Assembly (NCBI RefSeq): GCF_900605495.1
Contig: NZ_LR027603.1
Coordinates: 1,179,997 to 1,243,996, forward strand
DNA: 64,000 nt
DNA from: Bacilliculturomica massiliensis
GTDB lineage: Bacteria > Bacillota > Clostridia > Peptostreptococcales > Anaerovoracaceae
Direction: 5' to 3'
The translations under genes were made by a program, and so were the position numbers. Shown in pieces: positions 34,834 through 45,361 of the stretch. Each line of letters begins with the position of its first letter. The stretch's first letter is position 1. Below the pieces are notes generated by a model, which saw only the letters and a program-made list of their open reading frames with translations, was not told the DNA's origin and did not search any database.

Positions 34834-37266
34834 CTATTTCAACGGTTCGATGTGCCAGATGCGGTCCGCATACTCCTGCACTGCCCGGTCTGCAGAAAAG
34901 ATGCCGGCTTTGGCGATGTTGATCAGAGACATGCGGTTCCAGCGGTCCCTGTCCCGGTAAGCCGCAGCCGCCCTGGCCTGGGCGTCGCGGTAAGCGCCGA
35001 AGTCTCCCAGAACGAAATACGGATCCGCGCAGCCGTTGTATCCTGTGGTCAGCGCGTTCAGGATATTTGAAAAGTACTGCCCGTTGACGCCCTGGGACAG
35101 GAACTGGACCACCTCGTTCACGTCGCCGTCGGTCTGACAGAGCCGGAAAGGACTGTAGGATCCCTCTCTCCGTATCCGTTCCACATCCTCCACCCGCAGG
35201 CCGAAGATAAAGATGTTCTCATCGCCTACGGCCCGGTGGATCTCCACGTTGGCGCCGTCCTCCGTCCCCAGCGTCACGGCGCCGTTGATCATCAGCTTCA
35301 TGTTTCCTGTTCCTGAGGCTTCTTTTCCCGCAAGGGAGATCTGCTCGGAGATCTCCGCCGCCGGCATGATGAGCTCGGACAGGGATACAGAATAGTTTTC
35401 CAGGAATACGATCTTGATGCGGCCGTTCACCTGGCTGTCATTGTTGATCACCTGGGCCAGATGATAGGCCAGCTTGATGATCTGCTTCGCCATATAATAG
35501 CCTGCCGCAGCCTTGGCGGCGAAGATGAAAGTACGCGGCTGAATGTCCGCGCCGGGGTCCCTCTTGATCTCCGCGTAGAGATGAATGATGTGCAGCAGGT
35601 TCAGAAGCTGCCGCTTATACTCGTGGAGCCGCTTCACCTGTACGTCAAAGATGGAATCCGGATCTACCATAATATTATTATGTTCTTTTATATAATCCGC
35701 CAGCCGTTCTTTATTTCGCCGTTTGATCTGTTCCAGCCTTGTGAAAACGCCGCGGTCTTCAGTGAACGCCATCAGCCGCTCAAGCTCCATGGCGTCCTTT
35801 TTGAATCCCGGTCCGATGAGACTGACGATCAGCTCCGACAGCTCAGGGTTGGCCTGACACAGCCATCTGCGGTAAGCGATGCCGTTGGTCACGTTGGTGA
35901 ACTTTTCTGGATGGATGGCGGAAAAACCGGCAAAGAGCTGATCACGGATGATGCCGCTGTGCAGCGAGGAGACGCCGTTTACCGTGTGGGACGCTTCCAC
36001 GCACAGATTGGCCATACGCAGCTCTCCGTTGTTGATCACCGCCATATCCCGGCGCAGCGCCTCGTTATCCGGATAGGTCTTCATCAGATCCACGGACTGC
36101 CTGCGGTTGATCTCTGAAACGATGGAGTGGAGCCGCGGCAGCGTTTCCTTGAACAGGCTCTCCGGCCACTTCTCCAGCGCTTCGGGCATGACTGTGTGAT
36201 TGGTATAGGAAACGGTCTGCCGGACGATGTCCCACGCCTGGTCCCATTCATAGCCGTATTCATCCATAAAGATCCGCATCAGCTCGGGGATCGCCATGGT
36301 GGGATGGGTGTCGTTGATGTGCACCGCAACTTTATCGCTGAAATTATCCAGGGTACCGTATTTCATCATGTGGCGCTTGACCAGAGATTTCATGGAAGCG
36401 GCGATGAAGAAATACTGCTGCTTCATGCGAAGCAGTTTTCCCTCTGTGTGCGCGTCCTCCGGATAGAGGATCTTGGAGATCACCTCGGCCATGTGTTTCT
36501 CTTCCATGGACTGCAGGTATTTTCCCTCGGCAAAAAGTTTCATGTCGATAGTAATGGGCGATTTTGCCTGCCACAGCCGCAGGGTGTTCACCACGTCGCT
36601 GTCGTAGCCGGTGATCAGCATATCCCGGGGGACCGCAAGGACCGTAGTGTAATCCTTGTGGATCAGTCTGAGCCTGCCGTTCGCGTCCCAGATCTCCTCC
36701 AGCTTTCCGCCGAAATGAACTTCTTCTGTCTGATCTTCTTTCGTGATCAGCCAGACGTCGCCCATGTTCAGCCATTCGTCGGGAAGTTCGGTCTGTTCCC
36801 CGTCTTCGATCTTCTGACGGAAAATACCGTATTCATAGCAGATGGACATGCCGTGTCCGGCCATACCTTTGGCGGCGATGGCGTCCAGATAGCAGGAAGC
36901 CAGTCTCCCCAATCCGCCGTTTCCCAGCCCCGCGTCCGGCTCCATGGCCGTGATGCGGGCGAAGTCCTGTCCTATGGAAGCCAGAGCCTGACGAAAAGCA
37001 TCCTCAAGATGGAGATTGAAGGCGTTATTTTTCAGAGAAGGTCCGGGCAGAAATTCCATGGACAGATAATAGACCTGTTTGTTTCTGTGAGAGTCCGCTA
37101 TATTGTGATTGACCAGCCAAAGCTCCGACATAATGTCGCGAAGCACATAGCAGACCGCTTTGTAGATCTGTTTTGGCGTGGCGGTCTGGGGATCGGTTCC
37201 GAAATTCTCCAGAAGTTTTTCCTCCAGCCACCGGGCGATCTGCGTCGGTTCATATTGTTGCAGCAT
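34834..37266 (-). CDS. glgP: Glycogen/maltodextrin phosphorylase
   Basis: The 810-residue PLP enzyme shows GLGNGGLGRLASCYLDA, HINDTHPTMAIPELMR and the PLP site EASGTGNMKLMINGA. It releases glucose 1-phosphate from alpha-1,4 glucan ends. The ATG at 37266 follows GGAGG; a 40-codon upstream extension in frame is Arg-rich and overlaps the glgA end, so it is rejected. Synthesis and degradation genes are transcribed together, as in many Clostridia. Confidence 0.96.
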   Translation of the reverse strand: MLQQYEPTQIARWLEEKLLENFGTDPQTATPKQIYKAVCYVLRDIMSELWLVNHNIADSHRNKQVYYLSMEFLPGPSLKNNAFNLHLEDAFRQALASIGQDFARITAMEPDAGLGNGGLGRLASCYLDAIAAKGMAGHGMSICYEYGIFRQKIEDGEQTELPDEWLNMGDVWLITKEDQTEEVHFGGKLEEIWDANGRLRLIHKDYTTVLAVPRDMLITGYDSDVVNTLRLWQAKSPITIDMKLFAEGKYLQSMEEKHMAEVISKILYPEDAHTEGKLLRMKQQYFFIAASMKSLVKRHMMKYGTLDNFSDKVAVHINDTHPTMAIPELMRIFMDEYGYEWDQAWDIVRQTVSYTNHTVMPEALEKWPESLFKETLPRLHSIVSEINRRQSVDLMKTYPDNEALRRDMAVINNGELRMANLCVEASHTVNGVSSLHSGIIRDQLFAGFSAIHPEKFTNVTNGIAYRRWLCQANPELSELIVSLIGPGFKKDAMELERLMAFTEDRGVFTRLEQIKRRNKERLADYIKEHNNIMVDPDSIFDVQVKRLHEYKRQLLNLLHIIHLYAEIKRDPGADIQPRTFIFAAKAAAGYYMAKQIIKLAYHLAQVINNDSQVNGRIKIVFLENYSVSLSELIMPAAEISEQISLAGKEASGTGNMKLMINGAVTLGTEDGANVEIHRAVGDENIFIFGLRVEDVERIRREGSYSPFRLCQTDGDVNEVVQFLSQGVNGQYFSNILNALTTGYNGCADPYFVLGDFGAYRDAQARAAAAYRDRDRWNRMSLINIAKAGIFSADRAVQEYADRIWHIEPLK

Positions 37267-37331
37267 ACATACCTCCAAAATTGATTGTTTTATCTTTTCG
37301 CTGACGCGTCGGGCAGGCCGGGCTGCCCAGC

Positions 37332-38756
37332 CTAAAACGCCAGGCTGTCGTACAGCTCTGCATATCGCTCTGCGGATTCCTTCCACGAAAAATCGGATTT
37401 CATGGCGTTGCCCACCAGCTTTTTCCAGTGCGTCTTGTCTCCGTACAGCTCCAGCGCTCTTTCCACGGCGTTTAACATATCGTGGGCGTTGACGCTGGCG
37501 AAAGTCACCCCGTTTCCTTTTCCCGTCTTTGGATTGTAGGGATCCACGCTGTCCTTCAGGCCGCCGGTCTCGCGGACCACCGGAATGGTACCGTAGCGCA
37601 TGGCGATCATCTGCGACAGCCCGCAGGGCTCGCTGATGGAAGGCATGAGAAACAGGTCGGATCCCGCGTAGATCAAATTGGCCAGATCTGTGGAGAACGC
37701 GGTGACAGCGGCGGCTCTGTCGCCGTAGTCGTACGCCTTCATATTGAAGAAGTCCTCGTATCTTTTCTCACCGGTCCCCAGAAGTACAAACTGGACCTGA
37801 TTTCGCATCAGGTCGTCAAAGGTGCGGATCACCAGATCGATGCCTTTGTGTTCCGCCAGCCTGCCCACCATGGCGATGATGGGCGTCTCCTCACAGACGG
37901 CCAGCCCCAGCCGTTCCTGGAGCGCCTGTTTATTCTGTTTTTTCTTTGCGATGGTCTTAAACGTATAATTGACCGGGATCAATTTGTCCTTCGCCGGGTT
38001 GAACAGCACGGTATCGATGCCGTTTCGTATGCCGCTCAGCTTATAGTCGTTTTCTCTGATGATGTCCTCCAGTCCCCTGCCGTAGAAGGGATATCGGATC
38101 TCTTCCGCGTAGGTGGGACTCACCGTGGTCAGCTTATCACAGGCCACCACGGCGCCTTTCATTACATTGACGTCCTTTCTCCAGGTCACCAGTCCGGCGT
38201 CCCGCTTATCCAGACCGAAGAGATCGGAGAGGGTCTCCGGACCGAACACCCCCTGATATTCGATGTTATGGATGGTGAAAACGGTCCGCAGCCTGTCGTA
38301 CCCCGGCGCGCTGCGGTAGAGCGTCTTCAGATAGACAGGCGTCATCGCCGTCTGCCACTCGCTGCAGTGCAGGATATCCGGATCAAAGGAAATGTGTTTC
38401 AGCGTTTCCAGGCAGGCCTTGGAAAACCACGCGAAGCGTTCGCCGTCGTCATAATATCCATAGTATCCGTCGCGTTTAAAATAATACTCGTTATCGATGA
38501 AATAAAATGTCACGCCGCCGTATTCCATCTGGAACAGGCCGCAGTACTGCCTGCGCCACGACAGAGCCACCTCATAATTGGTCACGTAGGTCATCTGGCT
38601 CATGTATTTGTCGTGGATGCTTTTATATAAAGGCAGCATGACCCGCACTTCTGCGCCCTGTCTCATAAGTTCCGCTGGCAGCGCGCCGATCACATCTCCC
38701 AGTCCGCCGCTTTTCGCGAAAGGCGCGGCCTCCGTGCTGATAAATAATACGTTCAT
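37332..38756 (-). CDS. glgA: Glycogen synthase (GT5)
   Basis: The 474-residue protein begins MNVLFISTEAAPFAKSGGLGDVIGALP, the ADP-glucose-binding motif (K-x-G-G-L-G-D-V), and has the second conserved region SISEPCGLSQMIAMRYG (about 378-394). It extends alpha-1,4 chains from ADP-glucose. It lies 34 bp after glgD, preceded by AAAGGAGG. Confidence 0.97.
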   Translation of the reverse strand: MNVLFISTEAAPFAKSGGLGDVIGALPAELMRQGAEVRVMLPLYKSIHDKYMSQMTYVTNYEVALSWRRQYCGLFQMEYGGVTFYFIDNEYYFKRDGYYGYYDDGERFAWFSKACLETLKHISFDPDILHCSEWQTAMTPVYLKTLYRSAPGYDRLRTVFTIHNIEYQGVFGPETLSDLFGLDKRDAGLVTWRKDVNVMKGAVVACDKLTTVSPTYAEEIRYPFYGRGLEDIIRENDYKLSGIRNGIDTVLFNPAKDKLIPVNYTFKTIAKKKQNKQALQERLGLAVCEETPIIAMVGRLAEHKGIDLVIRTFDDLMRNQVQFVLLGTGEKRYEDFFNMKAYDYGDRAAAVTAFSTDLANLIYAGSDLFLMPSISEPCGLSQMIAMRYGTIPVVRETGGLKDSVDPYNPKTGKGNGVTFASVNAHDMLNAVERALELYGDKTHWKKLVGNAMKSDFSWKESAERYAELYDSLAF

Positions 38757-38790
38757 ACTGCCTCCTTTCTCGTCCCGTCAGTCGTTTGAT

Positions 38791-39921
38791 CTACACGATG
38801 CTCAGCTTTTCGATCACCACCGGATAGGTGACGTGGCCGGCCAGCTGACGGTTCTCCCGAACGATCACATCTTTATCCAGGATCACGTGATTCAGTGAAA
38901 CGTTCTGCATGATCTCCGTGTTCTGCATCACGATACTGTTTCGCACCACCGACCCTTTACCCACCCGCACTCCTCTGGAGAGCACTGAATTTTCAACGAC
39001 TCCCTCGATTCGACAACCGTCGGAGATCAAGGAGTTCTTTACATAACACTCATTTCCGTAATACACCGGTACGCTGTCTTTGATCTTCGTGTAGATGGGC
39101 TGGGCGAAGACTCTGTCATACACGCTCTTGTGGAGCAGATTCATGTTCGCCTCCATGTAATTTGTGACGCTGCTGATCTCCAGCACGTAGTCTTCATAGC
39201 GGTATCCCCGGATGTAGAGCGTGGGCGCCAGACGCTTGATGATGTCCATTTCAAAATCGTACCGCTGATAAGACATGGCGTCCGCCACCAGCGACTCCAG
39301 CAGGGACTTTCTCAGCACAAAGATAAACATGCCCCAGGGCACGTCGTCCTTCAGCCCTTCCTCCGTGTTCACAGTCAGATCGCAGATCCGCTCCTGATCG
39401 TCCATGTGATAGATCGGGACCCCCACCGGTACGCTTCTGCATGTCCTGCTGGGTTCCGCGTAGACCGCTGTGATATCGGCGCCCGTGGAGATATGAGTAT
39501 CCAGCAGCCGTTCAAAATCCATGTTGTACAGCATAGAAGAACCGGACATGATCACGTAGTCTTCCATCGAGCGGCGCAGCGAATGCATGTTGCCGGCCAG
39601 CGCCTCGATACTGCCCTGAAAGAAACCGCCGGGGTGATCGCCCGTTCCGGGAGACGCAAAGGGCGTGAGCACCCGCAGGCCGCCCCGCTTCCGCGTCAGA
39701 TCCCATTCCTTTCCGGAGCCCAGATGGTCTATGAGCGAATGGTAATTGTTCTGCGTAATGATCGACACGTCGGTCACACCGGAATTGACATAGTTGGAGA
39801 GAAGCAGGTCGATGATGCGGTACTTTCCGCCGATGGGCAGCGAAGCCAGCGTGCGGATCTTTGTCAGTTCCCGGAGATTTTCCCGTTTTGCATAGGAAAA
39901 AATAATACCTAAAACATTCAT
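38791..39921 (-). CDS. glgD: GlgD, ADP-glucose pyrophosphorylase-like subunit
   Basis: The 376-residue protein is a GlgC paralogue: [22 protein letters not shown] and hexapeptide-type C-terminal repeats. It lacks the GGxGxRLxPLT catalytic loop at the N-terminus (it begins MNVLGIIFSYAKRENLRELT). GlgD acts as a regulatory partner of GlgC in heterotetramers of Firmicutes. The start at 39921 is placed 2 bp after the glgC stop, using the GGGGAGG at the glgC end; longer in-frame starts overlap glgC. Confidence 0.95.
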   Translation of the reverse strand: MNVLGIIFSYAKRENLRELTKIRTLASLPIGGKYRIIDLLLSNYVNSGVTDVSIITQNNYHSLIDHLGSGKEWDLTRKRGGLRVLTPFASPGTGDHPGGFFQGSIEALAGNMHSLRRSMEDYVIMSGSSMLYNMDFERLLDTHISTGADITAVYAEPSRTCRSVPVGVPIYHMDDQERICDLTVNTEEGLKDDVPWGMFIFVLRKSLLESLVADAMSYQRYDFEMDIIKRLAPTLYIRGYRYEDYVLEISSVTNYMEANMNLLHKSVYDRVFAQPIYTKIKDSVPVYYGNECYVKNSLISDGCRIEGVVENSVLSRGVRVGKGSVVRNSIVMQNTEIMQNVSLNHVILDKDVIVRENRQLAGHVTYPVVIEKLSIV

Positions 39922-39923
39922 GT

Positions 39924-41147
39924 CTACACCTCCCCGTAAACGTCTTCTTCCAGCATGGCTCCCGCTGCGATGATGACGCCGCAGCCGATCTGAAGCCGCT
40001 GGCGCAGCACCGTTATAGGCCGGTGACCGCCGCCGGCGCATTCGGTCTTTTCCGTATAGCCGATCCTGGCTCTTTCTCCCACGTTAACCGCAGTGGCCAG
40101 GATCGAGTATTCCACCACGGCGTCCGCTCCGATGCGGCATCCCGGCATGATCACCGAGCTGCGCACGACAGCTCCTTTCTCAATGGTAACGCCCGGAAAG
40201 ACAATGCTGTTTTCCACATAACCGTTGATGATACAGCCCTCTGAAATATTTGAATTGCGGATGGCCGCGTGATTTCCCACATACTGAGGGGGCAGATTTC
40301 CGTTTCTGGAATAGATCTTCCAGGGCGGATCGTCCAGATTCAGCGGCACATTGGGATCGAGAATATCCATATTGGCTTCCCAGAGGGACTCCACGGTACC
40401 CACGTCCTTCCAGTACCCCTTGAATTCATAGGCGTACATCCGTTCGCCGCAGCGGAGCATTTCCGGGATGACGTCCTTTCCGAAATCATTGGTGGAGTCC
40501 GGGTCGGCCTCGTCCTTCACCAGGTATTCTCTCAGTTTGGACCAGTTGAAAATGTAAACGCCCATGGACGCCAGATTGCTCTTGGGCACCGGGGGCTTTT
40601 CCTCGAACTCGTTGATGCGCAGGTCCTGATCCGCGTTCATGACGCCGAATCGGGACGCTTCTTCCATGGGGACCCGCAGTACGGCGATGGTGCAGTCCGC
40701 GTTTTTTTCCTCGTGGTAATCCAGCATCATCTGATAGTTCATCTTATATATGTGGTCTCCGGAAAGGATCAGCACGTATTCCGGATTGTACATCTCGATG
40801 AACTGCATATTCTGATAGATGGCGTTGGCCGTGCCTTTATACCACTCCCCCGCCTTGCCTCTCACGAAGGGCGGCAGAATGCTGACGCCGCCGTAGAGCC
40901 GGTCCAGATCCCATGGCTGTCCGTTTCCGATGTAGGCGTTCAGCTCCAGCGGCTGATACTGCGTCAGAACGCCGATGGTATCGATACCGGAGTTTACGCA
41001 GTTGGAGAGCGGAAAATCAATGATACGGTATTTTCCGCCATAGGGTACCGCCGGCTTTGCCACGTAGTTGGTCAGTACTCCCAGACGGCTTCCCTGACCG
41101 CCGGCCAGCAGCATGGCGATCATCTCTTTCTTTTTTGTGTAGCCCAT
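39924..41147 (-). CDS. glgC: Glucose-1-phosphate adenylyltransferase
   Basis: The 407-residue protein has the catalytic loop [45 protein letters not shown] and FEEKP, and a left-handed beta-helix C-terminus. It makes ADP-glucose, the committed step of glycogen synthesis. GGAGGTGAGG precedes the ATG, 27 bp after glgB. The allosteric loop reads [16 protein letters not shown]. Confidence 0.96.
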   Translation of the reverse strand: MGYTKKKEMIAMLLAGGQGSRLGVLTNYVAKPAVPYGGKYRIIDFPLSNCVNSGIDTIGVLTQYQPLELNAYIGNGQPWDLDRLYGGVSILPPFVRGKAGEWYKGTANAIYQNMQFIEMYNPEYVLILSGDHIYKMNYQMMLDYHEEKNADCTIAVLRVPMEEASRFGVMNADQDLRINEFEEKPPVPKSNLASMGVYIFNWSKLREYLVKDEADPDSTNDFGKDVIPEMLRCGERMYAYEFKGYWKDVGTVESLWEANMDILDPNVPLNLDDPPWKIYSRNGNLPPQYVGNHAAIRNSNISEGCIINGYVENSIVFPGVTIEKGAVVRSSVIMPGCRIGADAVVEYSILATAVNVGERARIGYTEKTECAGGGHRPITVLRQRLQIGCGVIIAAGAMLEEDVYGEV

Positions 41148-41174
41148 CTCCTCACCTCCGCAGTGTTTTCGGAA

Positions 41175-43076
41175 CTATTTGACTGTTTTTGCTTTCGCGG
41201 TCTTCCGGACGGCCGCTTTCCGTTTCAGTATGATCATAGACAGCGGCGGAAGCTCCACAGACAGAGAATGCGTACATCCCTGGTGCGCTGTTTTGTCCGC
41301 TTTTTTCGCTCCCATATGCCGGCCTGTGCCCCCGTATTTTATATCGTTGGAATGGAAGACCGCCTCATACGTCCCCGCGGCCGGCACCCCCACCCGGTAA
41401 CGGGTATGCTTTGCCGCGGCGAAATTCAGAATGACGATGAGAGGGTCGCCCTTCAAGCCTATGCGCCGGTAACAGTAAATATTCCTGGACGCGTCGTCTG
41501 CGTCGTTCCAGAGAAAACCTTCCCAGCTGTCGTCCAGCTCCCACAGCTGCCGGTTTTCCCTGTAGAACAGATTCAGATCTTTTACGTAGTCCCTGAATTT
41601 CCTGTGCATGTCGAATTCCAGCAGATTCCAGTCCAGCTGGTCTTCAAAATGCCATTCGTTGAACTGCGCCAGCTCGCCCCCCATAAAAAGAAGTTTCTTT
41701 CCGGGATGCGTCATCATATATCCGTAGTAAGTTTTCAGGTTGGAAAATTTATCTTCATATTCGCCCGGCATCTTATTGATGAGGGAGCCTTTCATATGCA
41801 CCACTTCGTCGTGGGAAAGAGGAAGGATGAAACGCTCTGAAAATGCGTAGGTCATGGCAAAGGTCATGGCGTTGTGCCGCCCCTGGCGAAACAGGGGGTC
41901 GGTCTTCATATATTCCAGGGTGTCGTTCATCCAGCCCATATTCCACTTGAAGTTGAATCCCAGTCCGCCCTCCTCCACAGGTCTTGTGACCATGGGCCAC
42001 GCGGTGGATTCCTCGGCGATCATCATTACGTTGGGATGGTTCCTGGCCACAGTCTGATTGAGCTGATGCAGAAAGTCGATGGCCTCCAGGTTTTCCTTGC
42101 CCCCGTACCGGTTGGGCCGCCATTCGCCGCCCTGCCTGTTGTAGTCCAGGTAGAGCATGGACGCCACCGCGTCCACCCGCAGCCCGTCGATGTGATACTG
42201 TTCGATCCAGTAGAGCGCGTTGGAGATCAGAAAGCTCCGGACTTCCCCCCGCCCCCAGTCGAAGACCATGGTGCCCCATTCACGGTGTTCCCGTTTGAGC
42301 TCGTCCTCATATTCGTAGCAGCTGCCGCCGTCAAAGCAGAAGAGTCCCGCCGCATCTTTGGGAAAATGACCGGGGACCCAGTCCAGGATCACGCCGATCC
42401 CGTTTTGATGGCAGGCGTCCACAAAGGACATAAAGCCCTCCGGCGTACCGTAACGGGAGGTGGGCGCGTAGTATCCGATGATCTGATATCCCCAGGACGC
42501 GTCGAAGGGATATTCCGCCACCGGCATCAGTTCGATATGGGTGTAGCCCATCTCCTTCACGTATGGGATCAGCTCCTCCGCCAGCTTTTCATAGCTGTAA
42601 AAGTTTCCGTCCGGATAGCGCTTCCACGAGCCTGGATGCACCTCGTAGATATTTACCGGAACGCCGCTGAGACCGCGCTCCTTCCACTGCTTATCCTTCC
42701 ATTTATATTGCGAAATATCATAGGTTTTTGACGCGGTCCCCGGCCTGGTCTCCATATGAAAGCCGTAAGGATCGGCCTTCATCCGGCGCTTGCCGTCCCG
42801 TCCGTCCACCGCATATTTGTACGCTTCATAGGTGCCGATCCCGGGAACGAACACTTCCCAGATCCCCTGCTCGTTCAGCTTTTTCATGGGATGGCTGTCC
42901 GTCCAGCCGTTGAAGTCGCCCTGCAGAAAAACGGCTTCCGCGTTGGGCGCCCAGACGCGGAAGATATATCCCTCTTCGCTCCGGCTGACGCAGGGATGAG
43001 AGCCCAGCAATTCGTACGCTCTCTCCGCCGTTCCCTGGTGAAACAGATAGACGGGCAGTTCCAGATTTTTTTTCAT
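41175..43076 (-). CDS. glgB: 1,4-alpha-glucan branching enzyme
   Basis: The 633-residue protein has a CBM48 N-terminal domain (about 28-110; FRVWAPNAEAVFLQGDFNGW) and a GH13 barrel: DWVPGHFP, GLRVDAVASMLYLDY (nucleophile Asp), IAEESTAWP (acid Glu) and LSHDEVVH. The C-terminal tail is basic (KRKAAVRKTAKAKTVK). It introduces alpha-1,6 branches. First gene of the glgB-C-D-A-P-GH13 operon, with GGGAGGG before the ATG. Confidence 0.97.
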   Translation of the reverse strand: MKKNLELPVYLFHQGTAERAYELLGSHPCVSRSEEGYIFRVWAPNAEAVFLQGDFNGWTDSHPMKKLNEQGIWEVFVPGIGTYEAYKYAVDGRDGKRRMKADPYGFHMETRPGTASKTYDISQYKWKDKQWKERGLSGVPVNIYEVHPGSWKRYPDGNFYSYEKLAEELIPYVKEMGYTHIELMPVAEYPFDASWGYQIIGYYAPTSRYGTPEGFMSFVDACHQNGIGVILDWVPGHFPKDAAGLFCFDGGSCYEYEDELKREHREWGTMVFDWGRGEVRSFLISNALYWIEQYHIDGLRVDAVASMLYLDYNRQGGEWRPNRYGGKENLEAIDFLHQLNQTVARNHPNVMMIAEESTAWPMVTRPVEEGGLGFNFKWNMGWMNDTLEYMKTDPLFRQGRHNAMTFAMTYAFSERFILPLSHDEVVHMKGSLINKMPGEYEDKFSNLKTYYGYMMTHPGKKLLFMGGELAQFNEWHFEDQLDWNLLEFDMHRKFRDYVKDLNLFYRENRQLWELDDSWEGFLWNDADDASRNIYCYRRIGLKGDPLIVILNFAAAKHTRYRVGVPAAGTYEAVFHSNDIKYGGTGRHMGAKKADKTAHQGCTHSLSVELPPLSMIILKRKAAVRKTAKAKTVK

Positions 43077-43160
43077 AATTCCCTCCCGAGCGATGTATTG
43101 TCACACGGAGATGCCTGGCGTCCGCGCACATGTCAATAGTATGACTGATTTGATTAATTT

Positions 43161-43169
43161 ATTATACCA
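43161..43169 (-). promoter_or_regulatory. Extended -10 promoter of the glycogen operon
   Basis: Minus strand TG-G-TATAAT (TATAAT at 43161-43166), about 85 bp before glgB, without a good -35 box. This suggests either an extended -10 or activator-dependent promoter. Confidence 0.6.
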
Positions 43170-43201
43170 TATAAATCATTTCGAACATACGGGAGCAGTG
43201 T

Positions 43202-43236
43202 AAAAAAAGACAGATTCCACCAATAAGTGAAATCTG
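43202..43236 (-). terminator. Terminator of the second two-component operon
   Basis: Minus strand CAGATTTCAC (43227-43236) pairs with GTGGAATCTG (43211-43220), one mismatch, followed by a T-run. Confidence 0.8.
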
Positions 43237-43264
43237 CCTTAAAATATTGTTTTATTTTCTGAAT

Positions 43265-45361
43265 TTACTGACAAGTATTTAAAGCGATCTTTGCCTTGAA
43301 GAGATCGCCGTCGATGATGATATCGAACCGGCCGCGCTGAATATTCATCAGATCTCTTGCGATGGATAGCCCCAGACCGCTGCCCTCCGTGCTTCTGGCC
43401 TCATCGCCGCGCTTGAACCGCTCCATTAGCTCGTCCGCCGGAATGTTCAGCGGATTTCTGGATACGTTTTTCATTTCCAGAACAGCCACCGAACTGTTTT
43501 CGGATATGGCTTCTTCCCTGATATCGATATACACTCTGGAATGATCCAGCGCGTATTTGATCACATTTCCGAAGAGGTTTTCCAGGACCCGCCACATGAG
43601 CTGCCCGTCCGCCTCAACATAATAACGCTCTTGTTCCGCTTTGACGATGACCTCCAGCCCTCTGTCCGTCAGCCTGTCGTCCATCTCGCCCAGCGTCTGG
43701 GACAGCAGGGAGAGCAGCTCCACCCGCTCCAGATTCACGGGGATGTCGCCGCTGGACACCTTGGCTGCCTCAAACAGATCCTCCGTCAGCTTCTTCAGCC
43801 GGATGCTCTTCTGATCCAGTACATCCAGATACTTGGGCGCGTCCTCGCAGTCCAGACCTTCCTTTTTCAGGAGATCCACATAAGTGATGATAGAAGTCAG
43901 CGGCGTCTTGATATCGTGGGACACATTGGAGATCAGCTCCGTTTTCATGCGCTGGTTCTTCAGCTCCTGCTTCACAGCCAGATCAAATCCCTCTGAGATC
44001 GCGTTGATATCGCCTGCCAGCTGCTGCAGCTCGCCGTCCGGTTCTCCCTCGATGGGGATCTTGTAGGCGGGGTTGCCGTTTTTCACCTCGCGCACACCGG
44101 TCTTGATCGCCTCGTACTGCTTCACCCATCTGGCCGCGAAGACCAGCGAGATCACCAGCACCACGGGAAAGAAGACCACCGTTGCGGAGCCCAGACTGAT
44201 CAGCGCCACCATGATGACGACCTTTTTCATAACGCTGCTTCCGTAGTAGATGTCGCGCAGTCCGGTCCACAGCCAGGTGAAGAAGCGCACGATGAGAAAA
44301 TCTTTGATAAAACGGCCGGCCTTGCTCTTTTTTACCAGAGCCATCATAAACAGCAGTCCCACCGCCGAAGTGACCCACAGCCCCGCCGCCATAATGACCG
44401 TCTCCACGCTGTCCGCCGCAGAGCTGCCGTAATAGAGGTCGTAGCTGTCGTAATATCCGTAGACATCGTACTGATAACTGTAGTAAGCCTCCGAGGCTCC
44501 CACGCAGACCAGACAGCTCATCACGATGGAGAAGATGACGCCGCCGATGAGAAGTTCGCTGAACCAGCGATCGATGCCTGTGAGCACCGGGGTCCCGTCT
44601 TCCTTTTGCTTGCCGCACAGCACGCAGAGCGCGATGAAGAAGATCAGGCTGACGAGAGCGCAGATCAGAGAGATGATCGCTCCGATCTTGACCTCCGCCC
44701 GCACGCTCTCATACGCGATTTTGGCGTTGCTCACATAATCCTGAGTGAAAGCCAGATAGACCGTGAGCTCCCCGTCGGTCCCGCTGCCCAGCAGATTTTC
44801 CGATCCATAGCTCATGATCTGGTTGACCAGCCGCCGATCTTCGTAGACCGTGCCCTGATTTACCTGCGGAACGCCTGTCAGCCTGCTGCCGGAAAAGATG
44901 CGGTACGCTCCTTCGCTCTTGCCCAGCACTTCAAGTTCTCCTGCGGTGAGGATGCCTCCCTCCGCTCCACGCAGGTACTCGGGAAGCGCCTCAGCGGGAC
45001 CGCGGACCACCTTTCCACCCTCGGTGAGATTCGTGAGGGCCTCTGATCCGTTGGTCACGTAGAAGCGAAATCCTTTTTCCCACATGCTTGCCGCCAGGCC
45101 GTCGTCGCCGCTGTCCTCGTTCTCCGGGCTGACGATCCCCCAGTGCAGCATATTCAGCTGATTGACAAAATCCGCCTGAAGTTCATTGCTCTGTTCGTAG
45201 GTTTTCGAAGTGATCATCCGAAAAGGATCGCCCACGTCCACCGCCTTGAATAGTTCGGTCAGCCCGATGGCCACCGAAGCGGAAAAACTGGTGACGCAAA
45301 GGAAGAACAATACGATCACAGCCACCAGCTTTTTATTTGATTTTTTCAATTTTATATCCAA
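43265..45361 (-). CDS. Multi-span sensor histidine kinase
   Basis: The 698-residue kinase has one N-terminal span (about 12-34), an extracytoplasmic domain of about 185 residues, then five or six further spans (about 225-425, with a Tyr-rich SYQYDVYGYYDSYDLYYG loop), a HAMP-like segment, HisKA with SHDIKTPL (His about 482) and HATPase (LENLFGNVIKYA; GSGLGLSIA). The apparent start is TTG at 45361 overlapping the regulator gene by 29 bp; a later start is possible. Likely senses an envelope condition; signal unknown. Confidence 0.9.
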   Translation of the reverse strand: MDIKLKKSNKKLVAVIVLFFLCVTSFSASVAIGLTELFKAVDVGDPFRMITSKTYEQSNELQADFVNQLNMLHWGIVSPENEDSGDDGLAASMWEKGFRFYVTNGSEALTNLTEGGKVVRGPAEALPEYLRGAEGGILTAGELEVLGKSEGAYRIFSGSRLTGVPQVNQGTVYEDRRLVNQIMSYGSENLLGSGTDGELTVYLAFTQDYVSNAKIAYESVRAEVKIGAIISLICALVSLIFFIALCVLCGKQKEDGTPVLTGIDRWFSELLIGGVIFSIVMSCLVCVGASEAYYSYQYDVYGYYDSYDLYYGSSAADSVETVIMAAGLWVTSAVGLLFMMALVKKSKAGRFIKDFLIVRFFTWLWTGLRDIYYGSSVMKKVVIMVALISLGSATVVFFPVVLVISLVFAARWVKQYEAIKTGVREVKNGNPAYKIPIEGEPDGELQQLAGDINAISEGFDLAVKQELKNQRMKTELISNVSHDIKTPLTSIITYVDLLKKEGLDCEDAPKYLDVLDQKSIRLKKLTEDLFEAAKVSSGDIPVNLERVELLSLLSQTLGEMDDRLTDRGLEVIVKAEQERYYVEADGQLMWRVLENLFGNVIKYALDHSRVYIDIREEAISENSSVAVLEMKNVSRNPLNIPADELMERFKRGDEARSTEGSGLGLSIARDLMNIQRGRFDIIIDGDLFKAKIALNTCQ

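Noticed and set aside
36127-38630. Two long plus-strand frames (36127-37284 and 37482-38630)
   Set aside because: Antisense to glgP and glgA, His/Gln/Val-rich shadow composition, no start signals.
40269-41840. 523-codon open frame on the plus strand
   Set aside because: Antisense to glgC and glgB, both unmistakable genes; no domain recognised.
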